Origin: Scolanthus callimorphus
Taxonomy: Eukaryota > Cnidaria > Anthozoa > Actiniaria > Edwardsiidae
Assembly: GCA_033964015.1 (NCBI GenBank)
Contig: CM066916.1
Location: 27,173,404-27,237,403 of the forward strand
Reading direction: 5' to 3'
Length of the DNA stretch: 64,000 nucleotides
Under the pieces are notes generated by a model that was not told where the DNA came from, searched no databases, and saw only the letters and a list, made by a program, of their open reading frames with translations. The translations under genes were made by a program, and so were the position numbers. Numbering within the stretch: the first letter of the stretch is position 1; the number at the start of each line of letters is the position of its first letter. Below, piece after piece: positions 51,889 to 62,479 of this stretch.

Positions 51889-52761
51889 ATGTCGAGTGGA
51901 GTAGCGAATCAAGAACAGGAAAGTCAGGATCGAAGAGCTAAGAGAAGGAAACGCTCCAAGGGGTCCCAAACCGAAATGACCGAAGACGAAGCGAGTGAGG
52001 ACAGCCGCCATGCCCCGGGTCAAGATTGCAGTTGTTACCTGCTGCTAGAAAAAATTGAGCAAATGAACGATAAACTTGACATTGCCGTTAAGGCAATAGC
52101 AGAAATTGAGAGCTTAAGGGAAAGGGTACGATCAGTTGAAGTAGAGAATAACCAGCTCAAGGATAGCCTCGAATTTACACAAGCTGAGACGGCAGAGATG
52201 AAAGTCGACTACACAAAGTTGGTTAAGAGGGTAACAGAACTCGATATACAAGTACAAGGGATGGAGAGAAAGCTAGCTGAAGAGAAAAGTCGTGGAGTCA
52301 GACTCGAAAGCTTTTCAAGAAGGAACAATCTCCGATTCTTTAATATTCCCGAGATGGAAGGCGAGTTATGGGCAGACACCGAAAACGCGTTGAGAGGGTT
52401 TATCGACAAGAAATTGAAAGGTGGGCGACAATTGGCCAGCGATATCTCATTTGAACGGGTGCATCGCACTGGCAGTAGATCTTCAACATCTCCAAGAGCA
52501 GCCAAATTCTCATTTTTCAAAGATAAGGAGAAGGTAAGGAGCTTAGCTCGGAATCTGAAAGGGACTAACTTCGGCATTTCAGAGGATTATCCCAAAGAAG
52601 TAGCAGAGGTACGCAAGAAGCTGGTTCCGTTTCTGAAAACTGCTAGAGAGGCCAAGCAAAAGGCGTACATCAAGTATGATCAACTGTTCATCGAGGAAGA
52701 ATTGTACACCGGTCCGGGATCTGAGAGAGATTATGTGCTTAGCTCAACCGACTACATGTAG
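51889..52761 (+). CDS. L1-like ORF1 protein (coiled coil + RRM-like)
   Basis: A 290-residue nucleic-acid chaperone-type protein of L1-group LINEs. The N-terminus is polar, with a basic stretch (RRAKRRKRSKGSQT). A long heptad-like helix lies at about residues 45-140 (KIEQMNDKLDIAVKAIAEIE, VENNQLKDSLEFTQAETAEM), suggesting trimerisation through a coiled coil. Then comes an RRM-like core (SFSRRNNLRFFNIPEMEGEL, FERVHRTG, AAKFSFFKDKEKVRSLARNL) and a C-terminal domain (KLVPFLKTAREAKQKAYIKY). These features match transposase_22-type ORF1p. It starts at the first ATG after the 5' end, 87 bp in. Confidence 0.9.
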   Translation: MSSGVANQEQESQDRRAKRRKRSKGSQTEMTEDEASEDSRHAPGQDCSCYLLLEKIEQMNDKLDIAVKAIAEIESLRERVRSVEVENNQLKDSLEFTQAETAEMKVDYTKLVKRVTELDIQVQGMERKLAEEKSRGVRLESFSRRNNLRFFNIPEMEGELWADTENALRGFIDKKLKGGRQLASDISFERVHRTGSRSSTSPRAAKFSFFKDKEKVRSLARNLKGTNFGISEDYPKEVAEVRKKLVPFLKTAREAKQKAYIKYDQLFIEEELYTGPGSERDYVLSSTDYM

Positions 52762-53170
52762 TCAAATGAAATGTCGGCCTTGTGTGAATTTTATTGTAAA
52801 CAAATGCAGGTAAACTACAGTCACACCAAGAGCACCAAAACACCTCCATGTCTCTATAAATTCTCGTCACGCCAAGCCAACCCAGGTTAGACTAAGCCAC
52901 AAGGTCATTTTTTTAGATCTTTTTTCTCTGTGGGCGACCTTGTTTTCAGAGCTGCTATAAATTAGCTGCTTTTTTTTCTCAATTTTTCGTATAAAAGGCT
53001 TCGATAACTATGCATATTAATGTATCCGCGTTACTAGTTAAAAACAACATTTTGGTAGTTTTGCATAGGCGTTTGTCTAGGCCATGTATCTTTGTGCTCT
53101 TTACATATCGGCAAGCAGTCCTGCACATCAAATCGTCATGTTTTTCGAATAGTTTCTCACACTATGTAAA
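52762..53170 (+). other. Spacer between ORF1 and ORF2
   Basis: No frame of interest. It contains T-rich tracts (52910-52995). At 409 bp it is longer than in vertebrate L1, so ORF2 translation by simple reinitiation would need to cross several out-of-frame ATGs. Confidence 0.6.
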
Positions 53171-56100
53171 ATGCCTTTCAATGTAACTTGTTGCTCCTTA
53201 AATGTACGAGGCTTAAATACAACAAAAAAACGCAGGCAAATATTTAGGTGGTTACATAACCAAAAATATAGCCTCATTTGTTTACAAGAAACGTTTTGCC
53301 ACAAGTCATTAGAAAAGATATGGACTGCAGAATGGGGTGGGCAGATTTTCTTCAGCCACGGAACAAATCATAGTAAAGGGGTCATGATTCTAATTAACCC
53401 AAAACTCGATATACACATTACAAATTCGATATGCGATGACAATGGGAGGTATATCATTCTCGAGGTTACTATTGATGAATGCCCTTTTGTGCTCGTAAAT
53501 ACTTATGCGCCTAATGACGTAAAAGATCAACAAAAATTTTTCGCGTCGATGAGCCAGAGGTTACGACCATTCGCGAGTAAACACATTTTATGGGCAGGCG
53601 ATCACAATTGTGCTCTAACACCATTAGATAAAAGTGGCGGCACCGATGTGTCTAAAAAGCAGATAGTCATAGATGAAATAACAAATAGCCGCGACTCACT
53701 TGATCTTCATGATATTTGGAGGAACCAACATCCCACCGCTAGACAATACACCTGGCACAACAAATCTCTTAAAATTCAATGCCGACTAGACTTCTGGATG
53801 ACTTCACAGTCCGTTGCCTCGTATATTGAAAACTCGGAGATTATCGCAACAAGTTTTTCTGACCATGGAGCCACGACAATTGAGTTGAAATCAAAAGATT
53901 ATGTAAGGCGCGGAAGAGGATTTTGGAAGTTCAACAGTCTCCTCTTAAAGGATAAAAATTTTGTTGAACAAATGAAAAGTAGAATACAAGAACAAAAACA
54001 AAACTATAGTGACTTAGCAGACGCTCGTTTGAGGTGGGATTTGTTGAAAATGGAGATCAGGACTTTTTCGATCAAATACTCTAAAAGAAAAGCTAAAGAA
54101 AAAAGAGACTTAGAAAAGAGTCTTCAAGTCGAATTAAACAGTTTACAGCAACGATTAAATAACAACATGAGTGAAGAAAATTTATGCGAATTCTATAAGG
54201 TGAAGCACAAATTAGATCTATTAGCACGACAAAGAACTGAGGGCGCGGTCATGCGAAGTAAGGCCAGATGGCACGAGATGGGTGAGAAGAGCACGAGATA
54301 TTTCTTTAACTTAGAAAAGAGGCAGCATGACGCAAAGTATATAACAAAGCTAATTAAAGAGGATCATAAGGAAATCATCGGACAAAAAGAAATTTTACAA
54401 GAAATCCAAGGTTTTTATGAACAACTCTATAGTTCCTCCTCTGAGAGTGACCCCTATTCGTCCGATCACCGAAACCTTTTTCAAGCTTCACAAGATAAAA
54501 AGTTAACTGATAATGAGAGGACATTATGCGAAGGGAAACTGTCAAAAAAGGAATGTCTGAGAATACTCAAAACATTTGCCAAAAACAAATCGCCTGGTTC
54601 TGACGGCCTGACCGTGGAATTTTACCTTATTTTTTGGAAACAACTGGAAGAGGAATTTGTTAGTTGTTTTAATGAGGCGTTCCAAAAGAACGAGCTCTCT
54701 ATCTCACAAAAAAGAGGAGTCATCACCTTAATACCAAAGAAAACAAATAATAGATTTTCCCTGAAAAATTGGAGGCCGATCACACTTCTAAATGTTGACT
54801 ACAAAATAGCTTCCAAAGCGATAGCGTCGCGAATTGCAAAGCTTCTGCCAGATATCATTCACCCTGATCAAACAGGCTATGTCAAAAACCGATATATAGG
54901 GCAAAATGTGCGCATGATCTTTGATATAATGGAATCGACAATAACGCAAAACATCCCAGGGATAGCCCTGTTTTTAGACTTCCAGAAAGCTTTCGATTGT
55001 CTAGAATGGGATTTCATAAGAACAACACTCGAAACTTTTAATTTTGGCCCGGATCTAATAAGATGGTTTGACACCTTTTATAACGGGATATCCAGCTGCG
55101 CCCTTAACAATGGATTCGCCACGCCTTTCTTTGACCTGCATCGCGGGCTCAGACAAGGATGTCCGCTCAGCGGCACTCTTTTTATCCTAGCAGCGGAGAT
55201 TCTAGGAAACGCAATCCGGAAAAATGCAGAAATTAAAGGAGTAACTTTTAATGGTCATGAATTTAAGCTAAGTCAGTACGCGGACGACACCACAATTTTC
55301 GTGGCAGACCTCAAGTCGGCAGAACATCTCTTTGCGCTTCTGACACAATTCGAGGCATGCTCCGGTCTAAAAGTCAACGTGTCAAAATCAGAAGGACTTT
55401 GGCTAGGGGCAAACAAGGGTTGTAAAGAAAAACCTTTAGGCATCCGTTGGCCCCTCAAGTCTGTATATGCGCTCGGAATCCATTTTGCTTATGATAAGGC
55501 CACCCTTAAAAAAGAAAATTTAGACTCGAAGCTCGCAGCAATGAGGAAGCTTTTAGACGTTTGGAAAACGAGAAGCCTAACACTAGAAGGTAAAATAAAT
55601 ATTGTGAAAACGCTAGCGTTATCAAAACTGACATATGTAGCCTCTCTAATCCCAATAGAACAAGAATTTATAAATCAAGTGAATCAGTTGATCTGGTCCT
55701 TCATTTGGAATGGGAAGCCGCCGAAAATAAAATCGCGGACAATGATAGGGAAAAAGCAAAATGGAGGCCTCAACATGCCCGACTTCGAGGTAGTCAATAA
55801 AGCCATTAAAGCGTGCTGGGTTAAAAGATTGTGTTCAGAAGTGGAAGAGCAGGCAGAGAGTTGGAAAGCCATTCCGTTTTCCTGTCTAAACAATGTGGGC
55901 GGGGCGTTCCTCTTCGACTGCAATTTCGACATAGCAACTCTGCCTCTCAATCCTAATTTGCCACACTTTTATAGAGAGGTAATAAAAGCGTGGCAAGAAC
56001 TACAAATATACAGAAAAAGCGAAGATGTTACGGAAGAAACGATTTGGAATAATAAAGATATTAAAATAGCAGGAAAATCCATTTTTTACCAGAAATGGTA

Positions 56101-56872
56101 CGAGTGCGGAGTGTACAAAATTAAACATCTACTAAACGAAAATAAGGAGTGGCTTTCAGAAAAAGAGCTACTCAGAAGGTACGGCATAAAAACAAATTTC
56201 TTAACAATTTTCGCTTTGAGAAAAGCTATACCTCTTCAATGGAAAAGTAAACTAAAAATGGCAAACCTTACAACAGCAGAGGCTACGCGAAAAAGGAAAG
56301 ATAATTTTACATGCAAAGCAATTCGAGAAATTTTAATACAGAAACGTTTTCAACCCCCAACTGCGGAAAAGAGATTAATCCGTAATGGCTGCTCTCCAGA
56401 AAATGTAGTCCATATCTATCAACTCCCATTTTCAATTACGAACGATGTACGGTTACAAATGTTTCAATTCAAAATTATTCACAATATTCTTCCGAGCAAT
56501 GCCACCTTATTTAGAAATAAAATTATAGACACAGATAAATGCCATGTCTGTTCACAAAAACAAGACTTGAACCACTTGTTTGTTTCGTGCAGCGAGATTA
56601 GTACGTTTTGGAAAAGGGTGGAAAGTTGGTGGCAGTTTAAGTTTAAAAATAAAGAGAAAATTACAATAAATGAGAGCACTATATTTTATGGTTATGAACC
56701 AAATAACAGCCAAAAGAAGCCATTGAATCTTTGCTTGCTGATTGCCAAGTATTACATTTACGGAGCTTACAAGAAAAATGAAAAAGTTTATTTCACTACA
56801 TATTTGATTTTCTTGAAAAACTGGCTAGAGATCGAAACGTCAGATATTGCACGAAAACTTTTATGTATTTAA
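53171..56872 (+). CDS. L1/Tx1-like ORF2: endonuclease-reverse transcriptase
   Basis: 1233 residues, intact. It nicks target DNA and primes reverse transcription there. The APE-type endonuclease is at about residues 5-240, with N11 (LNVRGL), E40 (CLQET), NTYAPND, GDHN and D231-H232 (SDHGA). A linker is followed by the reverse transcriptase: NWRPITLLNVDYKI, D603 (FLDFQKAFD), GLRQGCPLSGTLF and the catalytic YADD at 703-706. The C-terminal CCHC knuckle C1124-x2-C1127-x7-H1135-x4-C1140 is the form seen in L1 and Tx1 groups. The start ATG precedes the first conserved block by only a few residues. Length is normal for a complete ORF2. Confidence 0.95.
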   Translation: MPFNVTCCSLNVRGLNTTKKRRQIFRWLHNQKYSLICLQETFCHKSLEKIWTAEWGGQIFFSHGTNHSKGVMILINPKLDIHITNSICDDNGRYIILEVTIDECPFVLVNTYAPNDVKDQQKFFASMSQRLRPFASKHILWAGDHNCALTPLDKSGGTDVSKKQIVIDEITNSRDSLDLHDIWRNQHPTARQYTWHNKSLKIQCRLDFWMTSQSVASYIENSEIIATSFSDHGATTIELKSKDYVRRGRGFWKFNSLLLKDKNFVEQMKSRIQEQKQNYSDLADARLRWDLLKMEIRTFSIKYSKRKAKEKRDLEKSLQVELNSLQQRLNNNMSEENLCEFYKVKHKLDLLARQRTEGAVMRSKARWHEMGEKSTRYFFNLEKRQHDAKYITKLIKEDHKEIIGQKEILQEIQGFYEQLYSSSSESDPYSSDHRNLFQASQDKKLTDNERTLCEGKLSKKECLRILKTFAKNKSPGSDGLTVEFYLIFWKQLEEEFVSCFNEAFQKNELSISQKRGVITLIPKKTNNRFSLKNWRPITLLNVDYKIASKAIASRIAKLLPDIIHPDQTGYVKNRYIGQNVRMIFDIMESTITQNIPGIALFLDFQKAFDCLEWDFIRTTLETFNFGPDLIRWFDTFYNGISSCALNNGFATPFFDLHRGLRQGCPLSGTLFILAAEILGNAIRKNAEIKGVTFNGHEFKLSQYADDTTIFVADLKSAEHLFALLTQFEACSGLKVNVSKSEGLWLGANKGCKEKPLGIRWPLKSVYALGIHFAYDKATLKKENLDSKLAAMRKLLDVWKTRSLTLEGKINIVKTLALSKLTYVASLIPIEQEFINQVNQLIWSFIWNGKPPKIKSRTMIGKKQNGGLNMPDFEVVNKAIKACWVKRLCSEVEEQAESWKAIPFSCLNNVGGAFLFDCNFDIATLPLNPNLPHFYREVIKAWQELQIYRKSEDVTEETIWNNKDIKIAGKSIFYQKWYECGVYKIKHLLNENKEWLSEKELLRRYGIKTNFLTIFALRKAIPLQWKSKLKMANLTTAEATRKRKDNFTCKAIREILIQKRFQPPTAEKRLIRNGCSPENVVHIYQLPFSITNDVRLQMFQFKIIHNILPSNATLFRNKIIDTDKCHVCSQKQDLNHLFVSCSEISTFWKRVESWWQFKFKNKEKITINESTIFYGYEPNNSQKKPLNLCLLIAKYYIYGAYKKNEKVYFTTYLIFLKNWLEIETSDIARKLLCI

Positions 56873-56964
56873 AATATTTGATGTGTAAAGACTGCTTCCC
56901 CAAGTGAATGGCTGTTGAAACAACAAATACAAAACAAGACTCAGCAATCAGGATATGTAATACC

Positions 56965-56966
<2 letters not shown>

Positions 56967-56998
<32 letters not shown>

Positions 56999-57011
56999 CC
57001 GTGTGTGTGTG
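56967..57011. repeat. T run plus (GT)n in the L1-like 3' UTR
   Basis: About 22 T are followed by GT repeats with small interruptions. It lies about 100 bp before the A tail and is probably part of the element's 3' UTR rather than a later insertion. Confidence 0.7.
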
Positions 57012-57141
57012 CGTTTGTTATACATATATATAAAAAGCAAAATATTGTATATAGCCACATGTAAGAAGAAAAAAAAAATGTAAAATGCTGTATAATTACA
57101 ATAAATATGTATATACAAAAAAAAAAAAAAAAAAAAAAAAG

Positions 57142-57580
57142 GAGCATTGGACCGAGTTTTGTGCCTTGAGGAATTCCTCCCCTTAGTGCTAGCGGGCTAG
57201 AAACTGCAGCGCCGACACGGGTGACTTGGGTCCTCCCTTGCAGGAATGCAGCAACCCACCTTAACAAACAGCTGTGAACATTAGGACAATTTTGCTGGAG
57301 TTTACGTACTAAAATACCATGATCTATAAGATCGAATCCTTTTCGGAAGTCAGCGAAAAAGAACCTGAGATGGCAATGACCTTTATCAAGAGCTTCTAAC
57401 ACTAGGTGCAAAAGATATACCAATGCTTGCTCAGTGGATTTCCCGGAAACGGCAAACTGCTTAACGTCAAGCTCGCTAATTATGTTAGGCAAGATGCGCG
57501 ATAAAGTGAATCCTTCAAGAACCTTTGCGACCTGGCATGTAAGCGAGATCGGCCGAATGTCATCATCAATGTCATCTTAG
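57142..57580 (-). mobile_element. CR1-like LINE, 5' half (RT domain)
   Basis: The minus frame begins after a 5' truncation near 57580 with DDIRPISLTCQVAKVLEGF (RT block RPISLT). It continues through FFADFRKGFDLIDHGILVRK (motif A) and LRGGIPQGTKLGPMLF, where it is broken by the L1-like element. The YxDD region would lie on the other side, near 51720-51780; there the readable line is VNDLVTSWDPRAKYV, so the catalytic motif seems degraded or frameshifted. Confidence 0.8.
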
Positions 57581-57589
57581 AATTGACAA

Positions 57590-57890
57590 CCTTCAGTAAT
57601 AATAATAATAATACTATTGATTCTCCTGATGTATTTTTTTTTGTTATATTATAGCTACTCTACTCTAAGTTACTATGCGCCACTAGTGGTAGTATTTTAT
57701 GTAACATAATTTTTTAAAGAACTTATAGTTAAATATAATTGATAATAAAGAGAACAGAATCTTAATGTCATCCTCTGTATTTGTTTTTCTGTACTTTTCA
57801 CGATGCTATACTCGCACTAAAGCTCTGCTTATATTGACTCTGAGAACAATACAAACCGCGTGGCCGAGACAAAAGAAACCGTAGCCACGT
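57590..57890. other. No gene; ATA repeats and AT-rich DNA
   Basis: It starts with about six AAT units at 57597-57615, directly where the CR1-like LINE is truncated, possibly the tail of another element. It ends in ordinary AT-rich sequence with AATAAAGAGAACAGAATC near 57745. Confidence 0.4.
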
Positions 57891-57894
57891 GTTG

Positions 57895-58195
57895 AATACA
57901 AAGAAACACCTCATTACGTATTCCGCCTCACTTTTAAACAAAAGAACACATGTGTCAACAATCTTAATGTATTCCTCCGCAGTAAAGAACAAAGGAACAC
58001 CTGTGTCAGCAATCAACCACAAGCTCATTAATTCCGCGTGAGGACGCTCATTAATTCCTCCGCAATAAAGAACAAAAGAACACCTGTGTCAACAATCAAC
58101 CGCAAGCTCATTAATTCCGCGTGGGGACGCTCATTAATTCAACCGCGACGCTCATTATGTATTCCCCCGCAAAATTAGTATTCCCCCGCAAACAA
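57895..58195. repeat. Tandem repeat, about 90-bp unit, about 3 copies
   Basis: The lines AAAGAACAAA(G/A)GAACACCTGTG, TCA(G/A)CAATCAACC(A/G)CAAGCTC and ATTAATTCCGCGTG(A/G)GGACGCTC recur, with shortened units at the right end (GACGCTCATTATGTATTCCC, twice ATTCCCCCGCAAA). An approximate earlier copy begins at 57895. Confidence 0.85.
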
Positions 58196-58429
58196 AGGGG
58201 TAATTCCATACCTACTATACTACTGGGGGAGAAGAAACCCCTCACGCAAAGAAGCGTTATATATATCAGCGAGAATTGGCGCCAATTCAAATGCAAACGT
58301 TTTGAGGGTGACATTCGGTAAATCAGAAATCAAGAAAAACTTCAGTTTTCTACCGGTAGACCTACAGGTCATTATTTTCCAAGAGTTCTGACTCTAAAAA
58401 GTTTTCAATTTTAGCAATTGTTTTGCACG

Positions 58430-58556
58430 CGCTTCTGACGTGTTACCAACGGCTCTGCTTGTTTTGGAGCGTGCGCGCGTTGGTTTTAATTTAGCGCGCG
58501 AAAAGCCGTTCTCAATTAAGGAATGGACAATATTTAGCGTGCGTCCATCCACTTCT

Positions 58557-58603
<47 letters not shown>

Positions 58604-59880
58604 GTCGAGGCGCAGCCGAGAGCATCTCTAGCTACCTGAGTGCTCTCCCAACTATCCAAGTGCATCCAGAAGTTGATGGACGCACAGCTAATTATTGTCC
58701 ATTGCTTTTATCAGAAACATATAAGTGAGTTGAAACGTGTAACAGACGAATGAAACTGATGTGAGAACCTGCGAACAACTCGCGATCAATAAACACCATA
58801 TTTGGAAAACAATGTCCTTGCATGCAGCCAATCAAAATTCAGATGTGACTTTTCACTGCACACGGCAGGCTTCGGTACTCGTTTTGCAAAGCTACATTCT
58901 GATTCATCGATGCTTGCAGATTTTTGGAAGCCTTACCGGCTTTTCTACGAGATTTCCTGCTGGAAAACCAATTAACTTTGTCAGAAGAACTTCCAAGCTC
59001 AACCAAAATGCATAAATTTCTCAGAAGGAGAAAAATAACTCAGGAATTGAGCATATTTTGCAAAGTAAACTCACACCACTCTGAGTTTCGGACTTCAAGA
59101 AAAAGAAGTTGGCCAAGCAGAGTTTTTATGGCTAGGACCTCTGAGAAACTATTGTAGAAATAACCAGAACGGGAGAAATGAATTTCAACGTCGGCTGGAT
59201 TCTGTTGATCGAAAAGGAACTAATTCACACGTAGGAACGAAGGAGAAAAACAGCTCGGCTATTTGCAAGGGATCCGTTCTTGAAACAACAAACACAGAAG
59301 AAGGGAAATTAGAGTAGTTCTCCAGTGCTCTTAGTTATAAACTTCAAGATATGTTGTCGTTGAATTTGTACTGGAAAATGAGATGTCAAAGAAAGAACGA
59401 AGGATCCAATCAAGCTAAAACAAACAAGTAAGGCTCGACAAAAAATGTGGTTGTTTTTTTTCTTTCAGTAGTGAATTTTTAAAAAACGTTTAGTTTATAA
59501 ATTAACTTATCGATTTTATTTCTTTATAAATTGTTGTCTTTAGATTTTCATTTGTTCTTCTTCGTGGTGCTTTTAAGCCTGATTTTTGATGGATTTTGAG
59601 CATGGAAAAGAAACATTTCTCAACTCATTTGTGCTTCTGTTGTGGGGAGTTCGCGCGCGTTATTTTTAGAAAACATGACGAATAACATCTCCCGTTGCTG
59701 ATTGGCTAAGCGATAAATCTGTTGCTTTCCAAATATGGTGTTTATTGATCGCGAGTTGTTCGCAGGTTGTCGCGCTGTTACACGTTTCAACTCACTTATA
59801 TGTTTCTGTTTTATAACATAGCCAACGGATTTCGCATGTGAAAAGGCAGCTCTACTACGCACGAATAAAAACGAAGCGTG
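58430..59880. mobile_element. Large foldback element, ~100-bp arms
   Basis: AACATATAAGTGAGTTGAAA with CGTGTAACAG, CCTGCGAACAACTCGCGATC and AATAAACACCATATTTGGAA at 58707-58810 is the inverse of 59722-59815. Less exact similarity reaches out on both sides (CCAACGGCT and AGCCAACGGA). The interior of about 900 bp has no transposase. A smaller MITE (58521-58704) sits in the left arm. Confidence 0.75.
58521..58704. mobile_element. Foldback MITE, TGGACGCAC / TTGTCCATT arms
   Basis: Left arm GAATGGACAATATTTAGCGT with GCGTCCATCCACTTCTGGAT and GATAGTTGGGAGAGCAC is the near-inverse of the right arm (GTGCTCTCCCAACTATCCAA, ATCCAGAAGTTGATGGACGC, TTATTGTCCATTG). Arms of about 70 bp, loop about 45 bp. Confidence 0.85.
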
Positions 59881-60735
59881 CGAGGTAAACACAGTAAAAT
59901 TCTGAAAATGAAAACGTGTTTTAACTCACAAATGAAGTCAGCTTGGTTAAAATATTACGCTTTCGCAAAAAATATTATTGACAACTTTATTAAGTGAATT
60001 TAAACTAGTTTTACGTAGAATAAAACAAGGAGGAAAGCCGGGCAAAATTTTTTGTCAGGGTGAAAGCTTCATTCAAACGGCAAACAGGTGTACTAAAATA
60101 ACACTAAATAACCAAAACCACTACTATACTTTTCGAAAATGAGTTAGAGAAATTCCGAATTTCCGTAAAAATAGCTTACAAAACAGTATAAATACCTTGA
60201 TAATGAATCCTTGCGATTTCCATCGAGATTTCAAATCATGTAGAGGAATTTGTATCGTGGCCGGCTTTCACCAATTTGCTCAGTTTTTTTTTAACGCAGC
60301 ATTCAAATTTCCACTAAATCCCAAGAAAATTCCCAGCCTTGTGCATAGTCCCACAATTAGACAGGCTCTTGATGCATGATGAGCTCAAATTCCGACTTGT
60401 TAGCCATGTTTTATGGTAAATTTAGACCTGAGAAGCGTCCTTGAGCGAAGCAAATCTTCGCACAGTTTCGGTGAGTTCAAAACACGGGGAATTCCCGGGC
60501 TATTACGTCATGAAAACAAGTAAGAAGAAATTGAATTGAATCATCAAGGGATTCCCTTCATTTTAGCGCTTAAAACGTGGTTTATTCGCTCAAAACAAAA
60601 TGCTTTTCGCAAAATGAAATGTCCCATTTCTCAGCTTCAAACCAAAATGACGCGAGCATAAACCATCTCTATGAACCATCCATTTCTGGTTCATAGAAAA
60701 TCAGCCAATCAGAGCGCGCGTTATATCGTAGCTGT
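59881..60735. other. No gene recognised
   Basis: Short frames only. The inverted pair ATGAACCATC / GGTTCAT near 60670-60695 is small. Nothing suggests an exon. Confidence 0.4.
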
Positions 60736-60940
60736 GTTATAATTAAGCAGTAAAAGTACTTTCCGCGTGCTCTCTGCTTTCTTACAAACACGAGGGGGAT
60801 GTTGGGAGAACTGATCAAAACTTGAAAGACACGAGCCTTCGGCTCGTGTCTTTCAAGTTTTATCAGTTCGACCAACATTCCCCGATTGTTTGTAAGAAAC
60901 CAGAGAGCACACAGAAAGTATTTTTATTGCTTTTAGAAAA
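60736..60940. mobile_element. Near-perfect long hairpin, ~95-bp arms
   Basis: The centre is AGACACGAGCCTTCGGCTCG, with both arms reading AACTTGAAAGACACGAGCC inward. Outer arm pairs include TTACAAACACGAGGGGGATG / CATTCCCCGATTGTTTGTAA and AAAGTACTTTCCGCGTGCTC / GAGCACACAGAAAGTATTTT. The outer flanks contain CCAATCAGAGCGCG and ACCAATCAGAATGCGC, probably the true ends (about 60700-61035). Confidence 0.8.
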
Positions 60941-61040
60941 TAACATACACACGCGCGACAGCGTTGCGTGACAATCGTGTTTCTCAGGTCTCTTACAAAC
61001 ACGTTTTTTAACCAATCAGAATGCGCACATTCACAATACA

Positions 61041-62180
61041 ACATAGGTGTTATTTTCTAAAATAGAATAATCTACTCCCGTGCGTGTGTGTAAAACCATG
61101 ATGGCTAGATGCAGGCTTAATTTGGTAATAAGCTCTTGCAAAGGTAGATTTGAGTTCGTTAGCTTAATTGTTGTACACGTTATTATATTTATTTTTTTCA
61201 AAATGTCAGATGCTGGGGGGAGGGATTTTTTTCAAAATATCAGATGCTGGGGGGAGGGGGGATCCGCCACTGATGCTGCAAGCTTGTAAAGTACACGTCA
61301 CGTAGACACTGATGCCTGATGGCTCATTGGTTGGCGCAGATGCGACGACACGGTTGTCGGAAACCTCTATGATAGTCCGGCGGATTAGAGAAATTTTCGA
61401 TGAAATTGCGCATTTTAGGCTAAAGCCCCAAATTTTTGCCAGGTGATAGTTTTCAATTATTTTTAAATTGTAGATGAGGCACGCTGGAATTCTTTCGTAG
61501 CGAAAGCTAGAGAGGTTTGAGAGTGGACTATTGTTTAGCTCAATAGCAGCCATTTTGAATGCTTTGTTATTCAAATGAGGTTTAGAACTTAGCTTTGTGA
61601 ACATTCAAGTTGTTCTAGACTACACAGCCACAGCAGCTCAAGATTTGCTAATTCTGAACTAGATGGATTGAGCTGCATGACTTCGACTGAGCGTCTCCTT
61701 AGCGAGTTTTTGGGGATCTATTAAATGTCACGATCAGTTAATTGTGAATGTTTATAATTTCTATTGTAAAACAATAGTCTGACTGAGGTTTGATGAAATG
61801 TTTCAAGAATGACCAACAAATTCTAAAAAAGATCGAGATAATTGGTACCACGTGTGTCGAATGTGTAAAACGAAGCTTGTCTCTAAAATTTTGGCTTGAT
61901 ATTTCGTCCTAGTACTGTGCTATACTCTATAAACACGGACGATGGAAGATTTCACTAAGTACCGCAGAGCACTTATTTAAAAAACGTCACTATAAAGGCT
62001 ACGAAAGGGTACCGCATTATGGTAACGTGTGCAAAAAAAGGCCCGCGGATATCCCTTAGTAAATTTCCTAATGCTATTTTTCAAAGCAAGCCCTAAGTCG
62101 CACGGCAAACCACAAAAACGATTAGTATAAGGCAATACTCGAATATTTAATGCGATTTTATTGTCATTTACAGCAAAGAT
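61041..62180. other. No gene; small 34-bp duplication at 61197-61262
   Basis: CAAAATGTCAGATGCTGGGG and CAAAATATCAGATGCTGGGG with TTTTTTT between are head-to-tail copies. They are followed by GATCCGCCACTG, the end of the short MITE family at 31373. The rest shows no motif-bearing frame. Confidence 0.45.
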
Positions 62181-62295
62181 AATGTGCAGAATTAGTGGCG
62201 GCCACTATAACAGTGCTATTCATGTTATGATCGTCCTCAAGCCCATGCATGTTGCGATATATAGCCTTCAGTAGTTGTGTTCAGCGGTGTACCTC
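62181..62295 (+). promoter_or_regulatory. Upstream block of the third short-exon copy
   Basis: Near-identical to 33090-33195, including ATGTTATGATCGTCCTCAAG and GCGATATATAGCCTTCAGTA. It supports a duplicated unit that contains promoter-side sequence, exon and intron start together. Confidence 0.4.
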
Positions 62296-62355
62296 ATGTC
62301 CAAGATGGCGGACGGTGAAATGCAAACTCGAGTCTCTACAAACGCGGACGAAGAG
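62296..62355 (+). CDS. Third copy of the candidate first exon
   Basis: It reads MSKMADGEMQTRVSTNADEE, with donor GAG/GTGAGC in phase 0. It differs from 33196-33255 at two codons (Val to Met, Ala to Asp). The intron start is also conserved (CACTCGACTCATATCGAAAA, GTGGGAAATATAAAGG) as far as the site where the first copy has the 863-bp insertion. If this is the first exon of a zinc-finger gene, the rest would lie right of the window. Confidence 0.45.
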
Positions 62356-62479
62356 GTGAGCACTCGACTCATATCGAAAACAGTGGGAAATATAAAGGTT
62401 TTGTGGTAGTTTAAGAGAGTTTTTTAGGGGTGGGTAGCGAGGGGAGAGAAGGAGTAAAGGCCAGCAGCTCTCCACTTGG

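Larger units (their letters stand above)
51802..57141 (+). mobile_element. Full-length L1/Tx1-like LINE
   Basis: An element of about 5.3 kb with short 5' UTR, intact ORF1 (51889-52761), 409-bp spacer, intact ORF2 (53171-56872), 3' UTR with a T run, GT repeats and AATAAA at about 57100, and a terminal A tail of about 24 bases (57117-57140). It is bounded by a 13-bp duplication. Both ORFs are uninterrupted, so the copy is recent and could be, or have been lately, mobile. It sits antisense inside the RT domain of a CR1-like LINE. Confidence 0.93.

Noticed and set aside
52209..52577. 122-codon minus frame
   Set aside because: Antisense shadow of L1-like ORF1.
56941..57492. 183-codon minus frame ending in a poly-Phe, Lys-rich stretch
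   Set aside because: Chimera: the first part is the CR1-like RT, the rest is read through the poly-A tail and GT repeats of the L1-like insertion.
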